Of a DNA stretch of 64,000 nt, positions 32,902 through 42,219 are shown one piece after another. This stretch comes from Roseovarius sp. Its GTDB lineage: Bacteria > Pseudomonadota > Alphaproteobacteria > Rhodobacterales > Rhodobacteraceae. A program made the translations under genes and the position numbers. Under the pieces are notes generated by a model that had not been told where the DNA came from, ran no database searches, and saw only the letters and a list, made by a program, of their open reading frames with translations. The stretch is taken from positions 310,001-374,000 of the forward strand of contig JAOSKR010000002.1 of assembly GCA_027493545.1 (NCBI GenBank). The letters are read 5' to 3'. The first letter of the stretch is position 1, and every line of letters starts with the position of its first letter.

Positions 32902-33888
32902 TCAGCGCATGCTGATGCTGGCGGCGCTTTCGGGCAGTTCCTCGTCGAAGCAGCGCTGGTAGAACTCGGCTACGGTCTCGCGCTCGAGCTCGTCGCACTT
33001 GTTGAGGAAGGTCAGCCGGAAGGAATAGCCCACGTCGCGGAAGATATGGGCGTTCTGGGCCCAGTTGATCACCGTGCGCGGGCTCATCACCGTGGAGAGA
33101 TCACCGTTCATGAAGGCGGTGCGGGTGAGGTCGGCGACGGTCACCATCTGCGACAACGTGCGGCGGCCCTTTTCGGTGTTGTAGAGCGGGTTCTTGGCCA
33201 GCACGATCGCGACCTCGGCGTCGTGGCTGAGATAGTTGAGCGTGGCCACCATCGACCAGCGGTCCATCTGCGCCTGGTTGATCTGCTGCACCCCGTGATA
33301 GAGCCCGGTGGTGTCGCCGAGCCCCACGGTATTGGCGGTGGCGAAGAGCCGGAAACAGGGATGCGGGGTGATGATCTCGTTCTGGTCGAGCAGCGTCAGC
33401 TTGCCGTCGTGTTCCAGCACCCTCTGGATGACGAACATCACGTCGGCCCGGCCCGCGTCGTATTCGTCGAAGACGATGGCGACGGGGTTTCTCAGTGCCC
33501 AGGGCAGGATGCCCTCCCGGAACTCGGTCACCTGCTTGCCGTCGCGCAGCTTGATGGCGTCCTTGCCGATCAGGTCGATGCGGCTGATATGGCTGTCGAG
33601 GTTGACGCGCACGCAGGGCCAGCTCAGCCGGGCCGCGACCTGTTCGATATGGGTCGACTTGCCGGTGCCGTGATAGCCCTGGATCATCACCCGGCGGTTA
33701 TGGGTAAAACCGGCGAGGATGGCGAGCGTGGTGTCGGGATCGAACTTGTAGGTGGTGTCGATGTCGGGCACCCGGTCGACGCGCTCGGCGAAGCCCCGGA
33801 CAGTCATGTCGGTGTCGATGCCGAACACGTCACGCACCGCGATGTCCTCGGTCGGCCGGGCGGTCTTGTCGATGCTGATGTCGGGCAT
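32902..33888 (-). CDS. cobS: Aerobic cobaltochelatase subunit CobS (AAA+ ATPase)
   Basis: A 328-residue AAA+ protein, the motor subunit of the CobNST chelatase. The Walker A is [21 protein letters not shown], the Walker B region is [21 protein letters not shown], and the sensor segment is [13 protein letters not shown]. The frame is intact and the length typical. ATG at 33888. It forms a unit with cobT downstream and a J-domain gene upstream, a common grouping in alphaproteobacteria. Confidence 0.95.
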   Translation of the reverse strand: MPDISIDKTARPTEDIAVRDVFGIDTDMTVRGFAERVDRVPDIDTTYKFDPDTTLAILAGFTHNRRVMIQGYHGTGKSTHIEQVAARLSWPCVRVNLDSHISRIDLIGKDAIKLRDGKQVTEFREGILPWALRNPVAIVFDEYDAGRADVMFVIQRVLEHDGKLTLLDQNEIITPHPCFRLFATANTVGLGDTTGLYHGVQQINQAQMDRWSMVATLNYLSHDAEVAIVLAKNPLYNTEKGRRTLSQMVTVADLTRTAFMNGDLSTVMSPRTVINWAQNAHIFRDVGYSFRLTFLNKCDELERETVAEFYQRCFDEELPESAASISMR

Positions 33889-34061
33889 GGTCCTGTCCTT
33901 CACGTCGTTTCGCGCCTCGTGGTGCAACATAACGCGACCAAGGGCAAGGGGTAGGCGGCGTTTGCCGGCGCCAGATACCGCGACCGCGCGCCGACGCCGG
34001 CGCGGCCGGCTTTTGATGCCGCTGCCGTGAACGATGGCGGCGCCCCGGGCACCGGTGCGCG

Positions 34062-34685
34062 CTATTTGAAATTGCGGCTCGGCTTGATCTGCTCCCGGGC
34101 CCAGACCACCTGTTGCAGCTGTTCCTCCCGGCTGCGGTCGCCGCCGTTGATGTCGGGATGCAGCACCTTGATCAGCGCCTTGTAGGCCTTGCGGATCTCG
34201 GCCTTGGTCCAGTTGTCCCCGGCCTCGAGGATTTCCAGCGCGCGGCGTTCGGTCGGCGGCAGCTTGCGCTGGCCGGTGCGGCCCTTGCCGGGGTTCTTGG
34301 TGGCGTTCTCGCCCAGCACCTGATGCGGGTCCTCGATGCCCAGTCGCGCCCGGGCGCGGGCCTCGGGATCGGTGAAGGGGCGGGTGTGGCGTTCCCAGAC
34401 CTTGTCGCTGGACAGCTGCGCGTTGATCTCGGCCTCGGTGGTGCCGTCGAAGAAGTTCCACTTCAGGTTGTATTCGCGGACATGCTCCTTGCAGAACCAG
34501 AAGAAGTCGTCGAGCACGTCGGGCGCCTTGGGCGCGCGGTACTTGCCGGGCTCGCCGCAGCCGTCCTGGTCGCAGACCCGGGTCGAGGTTTCCGACGCCC
34601 CGGACATGCCCCGACGGCCGCGCGGGTTCCTCTTTTTCGCGGAACTGACGGAGAGATCGAATCCGAAAGGGTCGGTCTTGGACAT
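34062..34685 (-). CDS. DnaJ-like (J-domain) protein upstream of cobS
   Basis: About 207 residues with an unusual arrangement: the J domain is C-terminal ([36 protein letters not shown]), with an intact HPD motif that stimulates Hsp70 ATPase. The N-terminal part has a Cys-containing stretch ([15 protein letters not shown] and [10 protein letters not shown]) that could bind zinc. The ATG at 34685 is preferred because AAAGGGA lies nine bases upstream. The conserved link to cobS/cobT suggests help in chelatase assembly, an inference from position only. Confidence 0.85.
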   Translation of the reverse strand: MSKTDPFGFDLSVSSAKKRNPRGRRGMSGASETSTRVCDQDGCGEPGKYRAPKAPDVLDDFFWFCKEHVREYNLKWNFFDGTTEAEINAQLSSDKVWERHTRPFTDPEARARARLGIEDPHQVLGENATKNPGKGRTGQRKLPPTERRALEILEAGDNWTKAEIRKAYKALIKVLHPDINGGDRSREEQLQQVVWAREQIKPSRNFK

Positions 34686-34818
34686 TGGGCACATCCCTTT
34701 GCGAGTCGGAGCGGTGAGTTTAGATTATCGGGCACCGAATTGAAGGGGGCAGTTTGCGAAACCACCCGATGAGCGGGGCGTGGCCGGAGCGGCCGGCCGT
34801 CTGCGTGCGGGCAGGGTA

Positions 34819-35260
34819 TCAGGGGCGACGGGTATCTTCTCCGGGCCGGGCGGCGGCGGTTCCCCCGGTTTCGGTCGCGCCATCGGGTTGCTGCGGGGTG
34901 GCGTGCCCGACCGCCCGTCCGGAGTTGAGCGGCGGGTCGCGCCGGGCAAAGAGTGGCGGCCGGACGGTGCCGGTTTCGACCGCGGGTTCCTCGGCGGTCG
35001 GGGTGATCCCGGCCGTCCCGGCGGCCCCGGCCGGCCGGCGGAAGACCAGCATGCTGCGCTGGACGGTACGGGTGCCGGCCAGGCCCTGGCGTTCCCTGGC
35101 TGGGCAGGATTTCGGCACGCAGGTATTCCCAGCCCTCGCGCGCGGCGCCGTTGATTGCCGTTTCGAGCCCGAGCGCAAAGCGGGCCTCGGCGCTCTTGAC
35201 GCCGCTGGCCTTTTCACCCTTCGCCGGGGCGGGTACGACCTTGTAGATGTAATGCGTCAT
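34819..35260 (-). CDS. DUF4177-like hypothetical protein (one frameshift)
   Basis: The N-terminal module MTHYIYKVVPAPAKGEKASGVK, then FALGLETAINGAAREGWEYLRAEILPS, and after an extra base near 35097 TRTVQRSMLVFRRP, resembles DUF4177-type proteins: a small alpha/beta domain ending in a conserved LVF strand. The C-terminal 70 residues are Pro/Ala/Thr-rich and probably disordered. The reconstructed length is about 147 residues. Function unknown. It lies upstream of the J-domain gene on the same strand and downstream of the peptide transporter. Confidence 0.6.
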
Positions 35261-35327
35261 GCTGGCTGACCTTTTCTCGACAGGGCCGGTATCCTAACGT
35301 TCCGTGCGGCGGACGCAAGGGCAGAGA

Positions 35328-36218
35328 TCAACGCGCGGTGCCGCGGGCATCGAGCGCATCGCGCAGCCCCTCGCTCAGATAGTTGACGCCGAGCACGGTG
35401 AGGCAGATCAGCGCCCCCGGCCAGAGCGCGCGCCCGGGCTGATCCTGCAGATAGGGCGTGGCGTCGCTCAGCAGTCGGCCCCAGGTGGGAAAGTCCGGCG
35501 GAAACCCGAGGCCGAGAAAGCTGAGCGCCGATTCGGTGACGATGGCGTTGGCGGTGCCGAGCGCGGCAGAGACCAGGATCGGCGAGGCCGCATTGGGCAG
35601 CACATGGCGGGTGATGAGCGCGGCCTCGGTGGTGCCTGCGGCGCGCGCGGCGAGAATGAAGTCGCGCTCCTTCAGGCCCAGCACCTCGCCGCGCACCACC
35701 CGCGCGGTGGGCATCCAGCTGGTCACCCCGATGGCCAGCACGATCAGCGCGAAAATCCCCGCCTGCGGCCCCAGTCCGCGGCTCAGCGTTTCGCGAAACA
35801 GCATCACCGCGACCAGGATCAGCGGGATCACCGGCAGTGCCAGAAAGAGATCGGTCAGCCGCATGAGCGGGCCGTCGAGCCGGCGAAAGAAGCCCGCCAG
35901 CACACCGATGAGCGTGCCGAGCCCCAGCGCCACCGCCGCCGCCGCCAGCCCCACCGCGATCGAGACCCGCCCGCCGGCGAGCATCCTTGCCAGGGTGTCG
36001 CGGCCCAGCTGGTCGGTGCCCAGCGGATGGGCAAGGCCGGGGCCCATGTTGCGCGCGCGCACGTCGATGAAACCGGGATCATTCGGCCAGAGCCAGGGCC
36101 CCAGCAGCACCGCCGCCACCAGAAACGCCAGCACGGCCGTGCCGGCCGCTGCGCCGCGCTGGCGGCGCAGGCGGCGCCAGATCGCGCGCCGGCGGCCGGG
36201 TGCGGCGGGGGCAGTCAT
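35328..36218 (-). CDS. Peptide/nickel-type ABC transporter permease (DppC/OppC family)
   Basis: A 296-residue inner-membrane permease with about six transmembrane segments. HPLGTDQLGRDTLARMLAGGRVSIAVG is the DppC signature and the EAA cytoplasmic loop reads ILAARAAGTTEAALITRHVLPN, which contacts the ATPase. It pairs with the DppB-type permease 87 bp upstream and the binding protein beyond. The genes for the two ATPase subunits that normally follow are absent; a DUF4177-like gene comes next. The frame is intact. Confidence 0.9.
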   Translation of the reverse strand: MTAPAAPGRRRAIWRRLRRQRGAAAGTAVLAFLVAAVLLGPWLWPNDPGFIDVRARNMGPGLAHPLGTDQLGRDTLARMLAGGRVSIAVGLAAAAVALGLGTLIGVLAGFFRRLDGPLMRLTDLFLALPVIPLILVAVMLFRETLSRGLGPQAGIFALIVLAIGVTSWMPTARVVRGEVLGLKERDFILAARAAGTTEAALITRHVLPNAASPILVSAALGTANAIVTESALSFLGLGFPPDFPTWGRLLSDATPYLQDQPGRALWPGALICLTVLGVNYLSEGLRDALDARGTAR

Positions 36219-36305
36219 CGCAACCCCTCCTGCCGGGCCCGCGGGGCAGGGAGACGTGCCGGGCGAAATGGCCGATCGGTGGCCGCTCTGTGGCTCGTGC
36301 GCGTC

Positions 36306-37313
36306 TCAGCCATGCCGGATCCTCGGGTCAAGCAGGCCATATGCCAGATCGGCCGCGATGTTGGCCAGCACCACCAGCACCGCCAGCAGAAAGGTCACCG
36401 TCTGCACCATCGGCAGGTCGCCCGCCTGGATCGCGCCGATCAGCAGGTGACCGACCCCGTTCACCTTGAAGATCTGCTCGGTGATGATCGCCCCGCCGAA
36501 CACCTGCGGCAGCCCCAGCGCGATCACCGTCACCACCGGAACGAGCGCGGTGCGCAGCCCGTGCCCCAGCACCACCGCGACCTCCGAGAGCCCCTTGGCG
36601 CGGGCGGTGCGGACATGGTCCTGATGCAGGCTGTCGAGCATTGCCGCGCGGGTGAAGCGCGACAGCTGTGCCGTGGTCTGCAGCGACAGCACCAGCACCG
36701 GCAGCGTCATCTGCCTGAGCTGGACCGTGAAGCTTGACCAGTCGGTCACCCGGTGGGTGGTGTCGTAGATCGAGGGCAGCCAGCCCAGATGCACCGAAAA
36801 GATCACGATCGCCAGCACCCCCGAAAAGAACGGCGGCACCGAATAGCCCACCATGGTGACCAGGGTGCCCGCCCGGTCGAAGACCGAATTCTGCCGGCAG
36901 GCCGAGACGATGCCCAGGGGCAGCGCGATCAGCACCCCGACGACATAGGCCATCCCCACCACCCACAGCGTTTGCGGCAGACGTTGCACGATCGTCTCCA
37001 TCACCGGCGCGCGGGTCTGCCAGCTGATCAGCCGCGGGCTGCCGGCGGCGAGATCGGTGCCGAATGCGCTGTCCGCGAGCGCCATCGGCTCGACCGCGAA
37101 CAGCTGCCACAGCCATTTGCCGAACCGCACCGGCGCGGGCTCTCCCAGACCCAGCGCGGCGCGCATGTCGGCGCGGACCTCGGGCGGGATCGTCAGGGGC
37201 AGTTGCGCCATCGGGTCGCCCGGCGCCAGATCCAGAAGCGCGAAGAGCACCAGCGAGATGAACAGGAGCGTCGGCACGGCATAGGCCAGCCGGCGAAGGG
37301 CGTAGCTCAACAC
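36306..37313 (-). CDS. Peptide/nickel-type ABC transporter permease (DppB/OppB family)
   Basis: A 335-residue permease. The N-terminal RRLAYAVPTLLFISLVLFALLDLAPGDP is the DppB hallmark, followed by a long periplasmic loop, the core transmembrane bundle and the EAA loop TARAKGLSEVAVVLGHGLRTALVPVVT. It starts 28 bp after the binding protein gene ends, so the three are one transcript. The frame is intact. Confidence 0.92.
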   Translation of the reverse strand: MLSYALRRLAYAVPTLLFISLVLFALLDLAPGDPMAQLPLTIPPEVRADMRAALGLGEPAPVRFGKWLWQLFAVEPMALADSAFGTDLAAGSPRLISWQTRAPVMETIVQRLPQTLWVVGMAYVVGVLIALPLGIVSACRQNSVFDRAGTLVTMVGYSVPPFFSGVLAIVIFSVHLGWLPSIYDTTHRVTDWSSFTVQLRQMTLPVLVLSLQTTAQLSRFTRAAMLDSLHQDHVRTARAKGLSEVAVVLGHGLRTALVPVVTVIALGLPQVFGGAIITEQIFKVNGVGHLLIGAIQAGDLPMVQTVTFLLAVLVVLANIAADLAYGLLDPRIRHG

Positions 37314-37341
37314 CGCCGCGCGCGTCCCGGCTCCCGTGGTC

Positions 37342-39075
37342 TCATCCGGGCGCCTTGCGATACCAGTCGGCGATATTCCACAACTCGCTGTCCCACGGGT
37401 TGAGCACGACGCCGCCGAGATCGTTCGCGTGCGCCGAGACGCGGCCGCGATTGACCAGCGGCAGGACCGTGTAATCCTGCATCAGCATGTCGTTCAGGCC
37501 CCGCGCCAGTTCGGCCCGCCATTCGGGGTCGGTGGCCTCGCGCAGCTCGTCCACCAGCGCGTCGTAGGCCGGCTGGCAATAGCGCGAGACGTTGCTGCCC
37601 TGCCACTGGTTCTCCGGTGTCGGGATGCGGTCGCAGCGCCATCCGGCGAGATAGGCCTCGGGGTCGGTGCCGTCGAAGGCGCCGGCAAACATCTGCGCAT
37701 CGACAAAGAACTTCTGCAAGGTGTCGGGGCTGCCGGGATCGCCGCCGAAGAACACGCTGGCGTCGATGTTGCGCAGCTCGGTCTCGACCCCGATCTGCGA
37801 CCACCACTGCTTGATCAGGGCCCGGAAATCCTGCCGCACGGCGTTGGCCGAGGTCTGAAAGACCAGCGAAAGCCTCACCCCGTCCTTTTCGCGCACGCCG
37901 TCGCCGTCGCTGTCCTTCCAGCCATCCGAGTCGAGCATCGCACGCGCGCCCTCGAGGTCTTGCACCGCACAGTCCGCGTTGTTCCTGGAGGCGTAGATTT
38001 CCGGCGCCGGCACGATGTTGCAGGCGATCCTCCCCGCCGGCCCGTAGCCGATCTCGACCAGCAGCGCACGGTCGATCGCCAGCGACAGCGCCCGCCGGAC
38101 CGCGATGCTGTCCAGGATCGGATGCGGGTAATCGCGTGTCGAGCGGCGCGCGCCGTGCTCGGGGGAGGGGTCGGTCCAGTTCAGCGCGATCCGTTCCACC
38201 AGCGTGCTGAAGGCGGTCGCCACCCGGCCCTTGCCCGCCGCCGCCATGTTGGCCAGCACACGCGGATCGATCTGCAGGTTCCGGGCATAATCGAACTCGC
38301 CGGTCTCCAGCACCGCGCGCGCGCTGCCGCGGTGGCGTCGCCCCCGCCCTTGATCACCACCCGCGCGAAGGCCGGTTTTCCGGGCTCGCGGTAATGCGGG
38401 TTGGCGGCAAACTGCACCACGTCGTTGGGCCGGAAATCGGTCACCGTGAAGGGGCCGGTGCCGATGGGGTTGAAATTGGCCCTTGTACAGGTGGGCGCGC
38501 GCGGACCGAGGCAGTCCGCGAATTGCGCCGCCTGCAGGATCGGTGACTGGGCGCCGACAAAGGCGACATGGGGGTTGGCGCGGGGCGCGTCGAAGCGGAT
38601 CACCACGGTGCGCGGGTCGGGGGTCTCGATGGCGGTAATGCCGTCGAATTTCTCCCTGAGCGCGCAGCCGCCGCCCTCGGCGGTGCAGTAGGTCCATGTG
38701 AACCGGATGTCGGCCGAGGTCACCGGTGTGCCGTCGGACCAGCTGAGCCCCTCCTTCAGCACCCAGGTTATGGCATCGCGCGTCGCCGGGATGGCGCCGT
38801 TTTCCACGCTCGGCACGCGCTCGGCCAGCCACGGCACCAGGCGGCCGGTCTCGTCGAATCGCGCCAGCGGTTCCAGCACCAGGCTCGCGGCCTCCAGATC
38901 CTTGGTGCCGCCGCTGAGATAGGGGGTTCAGGATCGACGGCGCCTGCCAGTAGAGGATGCTGACCTGCCCGTCGCGCCCGCGCCCGGTCTCGTCCGCTAC
39001 GGCCCGGCCTCCCGCGAGCGCCCCTGTCAGTGCCAGTACTGCCACCGCGAGACGCGGGATGCGCCTGATATCCAT
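37342..39075 (-). CDS. Extracellular peptide-binding protein of an ABC importer (two frameshifts)
   Basis: About 578 residues, family SBP_bac_5 (DppA/OppA). A Sec signal (RLAVAVLALTGALAGGRAVA) is followed by VSILYWQAPSILNPYLSGGTKD, EGLSWSDGTPVTSADIRFTW and NPIGTGPFTVTDFRP. The C-terminal lobe has VRRALSLAIDRALLVE and ends WNIADWYRKAPG. Shifts lie near 38929 (C5 run) and 38315. It delivers ligand to the two permeases downstream. GGGAGA precedes the ATG. The substrate cannot be named from sequence. Confidence 0.88.
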   Translation of the reverse strand: MDIRRIPRLAVAVLALTGALAGGRAVADETGRGRDGQVSILYWQAPSILNPLSQRRHQGSGGREPGAGTAGAIRRDRPPGAVAGRARAERGKRRHPGDARCHNLGAEGGAQLVRRHTGDLGRHPVHMDLLHRRGRRLRAQGEIRRHYRHRDPRPAHRGDPLRRAPRQPPCRLCRRPVTDPAGGAIRGLPRSARAHLYKGQFQPHRHRPLHGDRFPAQRRGAVCRQPALPRARKTGLRAGGDQGRGRRHRGSARAVLETGEFDYARNLQIDPRVLANMAAAGKGRVATAFSTLVERIALNWTDPSPEHGARRSTRDYPHPILDSIAVRRALSLAIDRALLVEIGYGPAGRIACNIVPAPEIYASRNNADCAVQDLEGARAMLDSDGWKDSDGDGVREKDGVRLSLVFQTSANAVRQDFRALIKQWWSQIGVETELRNIDASVFFGGDPGSPDTLQKFFVDAQMFAGAFDGTDPEAYLAGWRCDRIPTPENQWQGSNVSRYCQPAYDALVDELREATDPEWRAELARGLNDMLMQDYTVLPLVNRGRVSAHANDLGGVVLNPWDSELWNIADWYRKAPG

Positions 39076-39294
39076 GCTCTTCTCCCTCTCGGAGCCGGTG
39101 ACTTTCGCCTTTGGCGCCGGTTCACGGTGACGAGCGGCGCGCCGTCGTCCGGCAGGTTCGCCGGGATTGTGACGTCTGCCATTGGAATATCAAGGGGTTC
39201 TCTTGTCCCGGTGTCGCCGGCGGCCGCGTGATCACGCGGACGCCGTCAGACCCGCCGCGACGCAAGAGAAATCGGCACGCGCCCCGGCACCGCC

Positions 39295-39840
39295 CTATCG
39301 GGCGGCCGGGGCGATGATCATGATCATCTGGCGGCCTTCCATCTTGGGCATGTTCTCGACCTTTCCCAGGCCCTCGACATCGCCGGCCACGCGCTGCAGC
39401 AACTCGCGGCCCAGCTGCTGGTGCGCCATCTCGCGGCCGCGAAAGCGCAAGGTCACCTTGACCTTGTCGCCACCTTCCAGGAACCGGGTGACGTTGCGCA
39501 TCTTGACGTCATAGTCGTGGGTGTCGGTGTTGGGGCGGAACTTGACCTCCTTGACGTCGATCACCTTCTGCTTCTTGCGCGCCTCGGATTCCCGCTTTTG
39601 CGTCTCGTACTTGTACTTGCCGAAATCCATGATCTTGCAGACCGGCGGATCGGCGTTGGGAGATATCTCGACCAGGTCGAGTTCGGCCTCAAAGGCCATC
39701 TCCATCGCCTTTTCTGGGGTCACAACGCCGATATTTTCGCCTTCCGGGCCGATGAGGCGGATTTCGGGCGCGCGGATGCGATCGTTGACGCGGGGGCCGG
39801 TGTCGCGCGTGGGCGGCGCGTTGTGAGGTCTGCGGGCTAT
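39295..39840 (-). CDS. infC: Translation initiation factor IF-3, predicted ATA start codon
   Basis: A 181-residue IF-3 with the N-domain [24 protein letters not shown], the linker [18 protein letters not shown] and the C-domain [23 protein letters not shown]-3 blocks premature joining of ribosomal subunits and discriminates against poor start codons. No ATG, GTG or TTG lies at the expected place. AGAAGGA (39855-39849) sits eight bases before ATA at 39840, which begins [19 protein letters not shown], the usual N-terminus. Rare start codons on infC are a known autoregulatory device. The open frame upstream lacks family similarity. Confidence 0.88.
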   Translation of the reverse strand: MARRPHNAPPTRDTGPRVNDRIRAPEIRLIGPEGENIGVVTPEKAMEMAFEAELDLVEISPNADPPVCKIMDFGKYKYETQKRESEARKKQKVIDVKEVKFRPNTDTHDYDVKMRNVTRFLEGGDKVKVTLRFRGREMAHQQLGRELLQRVAGDVEGLGKVENMPKMEGRQMIMIIAPAAR

Positions 39841-40038
39841 GGTTTCGGTCCTTCTGTCATGGAAACGGTCTGAGGCAGCAACGTAACCGTGCCTCGGAGC
39901 CGATTCAAGGCGCAAAATAGGCGGTCCGGGGCCGATGGACGGGGCGCTTTCAGTTGCCGGTTTCACCCCGGCGCGGCATTTGCGACAATCGTGCCAAGGC
40001 CCACCGGGGGCGCGGGTGAAAGCATCTTGGAGACCGAT

Positions 40039-40683
40039 ATGAGAAACCTGATCTGGATCGTCGTCGCGGTGGTGATCGTGGGCGGCGGCTATCTGTTGTT
40101 AACCGGCAAATCCATGGACGAACTGACCGGAATGGCCGATGACGCGATCGAGAGCATTACCGGTGCGTCAGAGGAGGCCGGGCAGGCCACGGACGATACC
40201 GGCACGGCCGCCGACGAGGCGGTCAAGGAGGCCGCGGGCGCGGTCGAAGAGGCTGCGGACGCGGTGCAGGAAACCGCCGGGGAGGCCGTGGAGGCCGTCG
40301 GAGATTCGGCCGGCGACGCCGCGCAGGCTCTCGAAGAGGCGGCTGGGCAGGCCGGCGCGGTGGCGGATGACGCCGTGGAGGCCGCAGGGCAGGCCATCGA
40401 GGACGCCGGCGAGGCGGCCGGGCAGGCGGCCGGAGAGGCCATGCAGGCGGCCGAGGAAGCCGTGGGCGGCGCCATGCCGGCGGCCGATGCCGGGCCGGGC
40501 GATCTGGAGGCCGCGCTGAGCGTCGAGGGGTTCGATCTGGACAGGGCGCTCGCCGCGATCGAGGATTCCGATCTGGACGCCCTGAAAAAGACCGCGCTGG
40601 CACAGTCCGTGCGCGCCGCCGCGGACGACCCCGAGATGCTGGCGGCGGCGCTGGCCTCGGTGCGCACCGCGCTTGGCCTCTGA
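40039..40683 (+). CDS. Membrane-anchored Ala/Glu-rich repetitive helical protein
   Basis: A 214-residue protein: one N-terminal hydrophobic anchor ([20 protein letters not shown]), then about 130 residues of quasi-repeats of the type EEAAGQA/DAVEAAG, very rich in Ala, Glu and Gly. It ends with a C-terminal module ([27 protein letters not shown]) that looks like a small helical domain. Composition and periodicity recall LEA-like or apolipoprotein-like amphipathic helices. GGAG lies upstream of the ATG. No family name is recognised. Divergent from infC, and followed by the MITE-like repeat at 40698. Confidence 0.7.
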   Translation: MRNLIWIVVAVVIVGGGYLLLTGKSMDELTGMADDAIESITGASEEAGQATDDTGTAADEAVKEAAGAVEEAADAVQETAGEAVEAVGDSAGDAAQALEEAAGQAGAVADDAVEAAGQAIEDAGEAAGQAAGEAMQAAEEAVGGAMPAADAGPGDLEAALSVEGFDLDRALAAIEDSDLDALKKTALAQSVRAAADDPEMLAAALASVRTALGL

Positions 40684-40697
40684 GCGCGCCAGGGCGC

Positions 40698-40809
40698 GTC
40701 GCGTCTGATCGGTTGTCCACCCGCCCCGGGCGTGACCCGGGGCCTCGCCATCGCGAACGGAGTTCCCAGCCCAGGGCCGGGACGGGCATTGGAAAAGATC
40801 AGACGCGCC
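40698..40809. repeat. MITE-like element, copy 1 (13-bp terminal inverted repeats)
   Basis: The 112-bp element begins GTCGCGTCTGATC and ends GATCAGACGCGCC. Its interior (GGTTGTCCACCCGCC, GGGCGTGAC, GGGGCCTCGCCATCGCGAA, CCCAGGGCCGGGACGGG) matches the element at 54012-54120 almost base for base. It sits between the convergent Ala-rich gene and fnr. Confidence 0.85.
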
Positions 40810-40896
40810 ACGCCATGGCCTGTCATGAAAACCCCCGCATCGGGCGAACCGGTGCGGGGCTTTTCGTGGCGTTGCCGGCGACAGGCGCGGCGGCGC

Positions 40897-41741
40897 TCAG
40901 TCCAGAACGCCTTTTCCACCACGTATTCGCGGGGGTCGGAATTGGCGCCCTCGGTCAGGCCGTATTCCTCGAGCATGGCCTTGAGCTCGAGGTTGAAGGC
41001 GAGGTTGCCACAGATCATCGCGCGGTCGGTCTCGGGCGAGAGCGGCTTGACGCCCAGTTCCTCGAACACCTCGCCCGAGCGCATCAGATCGGTGATGCGC
41101 CCCATCTTGGGGCTCTCCTCGCGGGTGGTGGTGGGGTAGTAGCGCAGCTTTCGTGAAAGCCCTCGCCGATCAGTTCCTCGAGCAGCTCGTCCGGAACGGA
41201 TCGCCTCGATCAGTTCGGCGCCGTATTGCAGCTCGCCCACCTCGCGGCAGGTATGGGTCACGATCACCTCGTCATAGTCGTGATAGGTCTGCGGGTCGCG
41301 CAGAAGCGAGGCGAAGGGCGCGATCCCGGTGCCGGTGGCGAAAAACCAGATGCGCTTGCCGGGCAGGAGCGCGTCATGCACCAGCGTACCGACGGGCTTG
41401 GGCCGCAGGATGATCTGGTCGCCGGGCTCGATGTGCTGCAACCGGCTGGTCAGCGGGCCGTCGGGCACCTTGATCGAGTAGAATTCAAGCTCGTCGTCCC
41501 GGGCCGGGCTGGCGATCGAATAGGCTCTGAGCAGCGGCTTTTCGCGCCCGGTCTTGGGGTCCTCTTCCATCAGCCCCAGCATCACGAATTCGCCCGAGCG
41601 GAAACGCAGGCTCGCGGGCCGGGTCACGCGGAACGAAAACAGCCGGTCGGTATAGTGCCGGACGGCGGTCACGGTTTGCGCGTCGGGAAGGGTGCGGCCC
41701 TTTGCGGTCTTGGCGTCGGTCACGGTTGTGGTCTTGTTCAT
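40897..41741 (-). CDS. fpr: Ferredoxin/flavodoxin-NADP reductase (frameshifted, partly compensated)
   Basis: About 280 residues. The FAD-binding domain carries RPASLRFRSGEFVMLGL and RAYSIASP; the NADP domain carries FFATGTGIAPFASLLRDP, TCREVGELQYGAELIEAI, MICGNLAFNLELKAML and the end DPREYVVEKAFVD. Near 41191 an extra base and near 41150 a missing base hide the family-typical stretch DELLEELIGEGFHEKLRYYPT. A further missing base near 40904 obscures the true stop at 40897-40899. It supplies or accepts electrons at ferredoxin; adjacency to the sulfite reductase operon on the same strand suggests it may reduce the ferredoxin used there. Confidence 0.9.
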
Positions 41742-41811
41742 GCGGTCCTCCGCCAGCTGGGTAACGCGGCGCCCCCTGATAGACCTTGATCCATGTCAGG
41801 GAAAGGGAAAT

Positions 41812-42219
41812 TCAGCCGCGCAGCCGCGCCTGATAGTCGTGCGCCCGCCAGTCGGCGCGATAAAGCCAGTCGGCCGGGGGCTGGCGCGCGGCCAGATCGT
41901 CCGAAATCTCGACCTCGTCGAAACCCGACCTTCGCGCCATCGCGTACTGGTCGGCGATGACATGGCCGCGCGCCCTCAGCCGCCCGGCATAGCCCATCAG
42001 CCGCAGTTGCCGCGCGATGGAAAAGCCGCGCCCGTCGGAGAAGACCGGAAAATCCACCCGGATCATCGCCACGCCCGCCAGCCGGCCCGCCAGCGACGCG
42101 GGGTCGGTGTCGGCGGGCAGGTCGAGCGCGACCGCATCCGGGCCGGCCTCGGCCAGAGCCGTGAACTCGCCCCGCCAGTTGTCGGGGCCAAATCCCCGGT
42201 CGGTCACGATCACCGTCAT
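41812..42219 (-). CDS. DUF934 family protein of the sulfite-reduction operon
   Basis: A 135-residue soluble protein, DUF934. The conserved region is ALDLPADTDPASLAGRL, VDFPVFSDGRGFSIARQLR, GYAGRLRARGHVIADQYAMARRSGFDEVEI. It is almost always found beside cysI/cysH in proteobacteria, without an assigned biochemical role. The start overlaps the cysH stop by four bases (ATGA), so it is coupled to that gene. The frame is intact. Confidence 0.9.
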   Translation of the reverse strand: MTVIVTDRGFGPDNWRGEFTALAEAGPDAVALDLPADTDPASLAGRLAGVAMIRVDFPVFSDGRGFSIARQLRLMGYAGRLRARGHVIADQYAMARRSGFDEVEISDDLAARQPPADWLYRADWRAHDYQARLRG

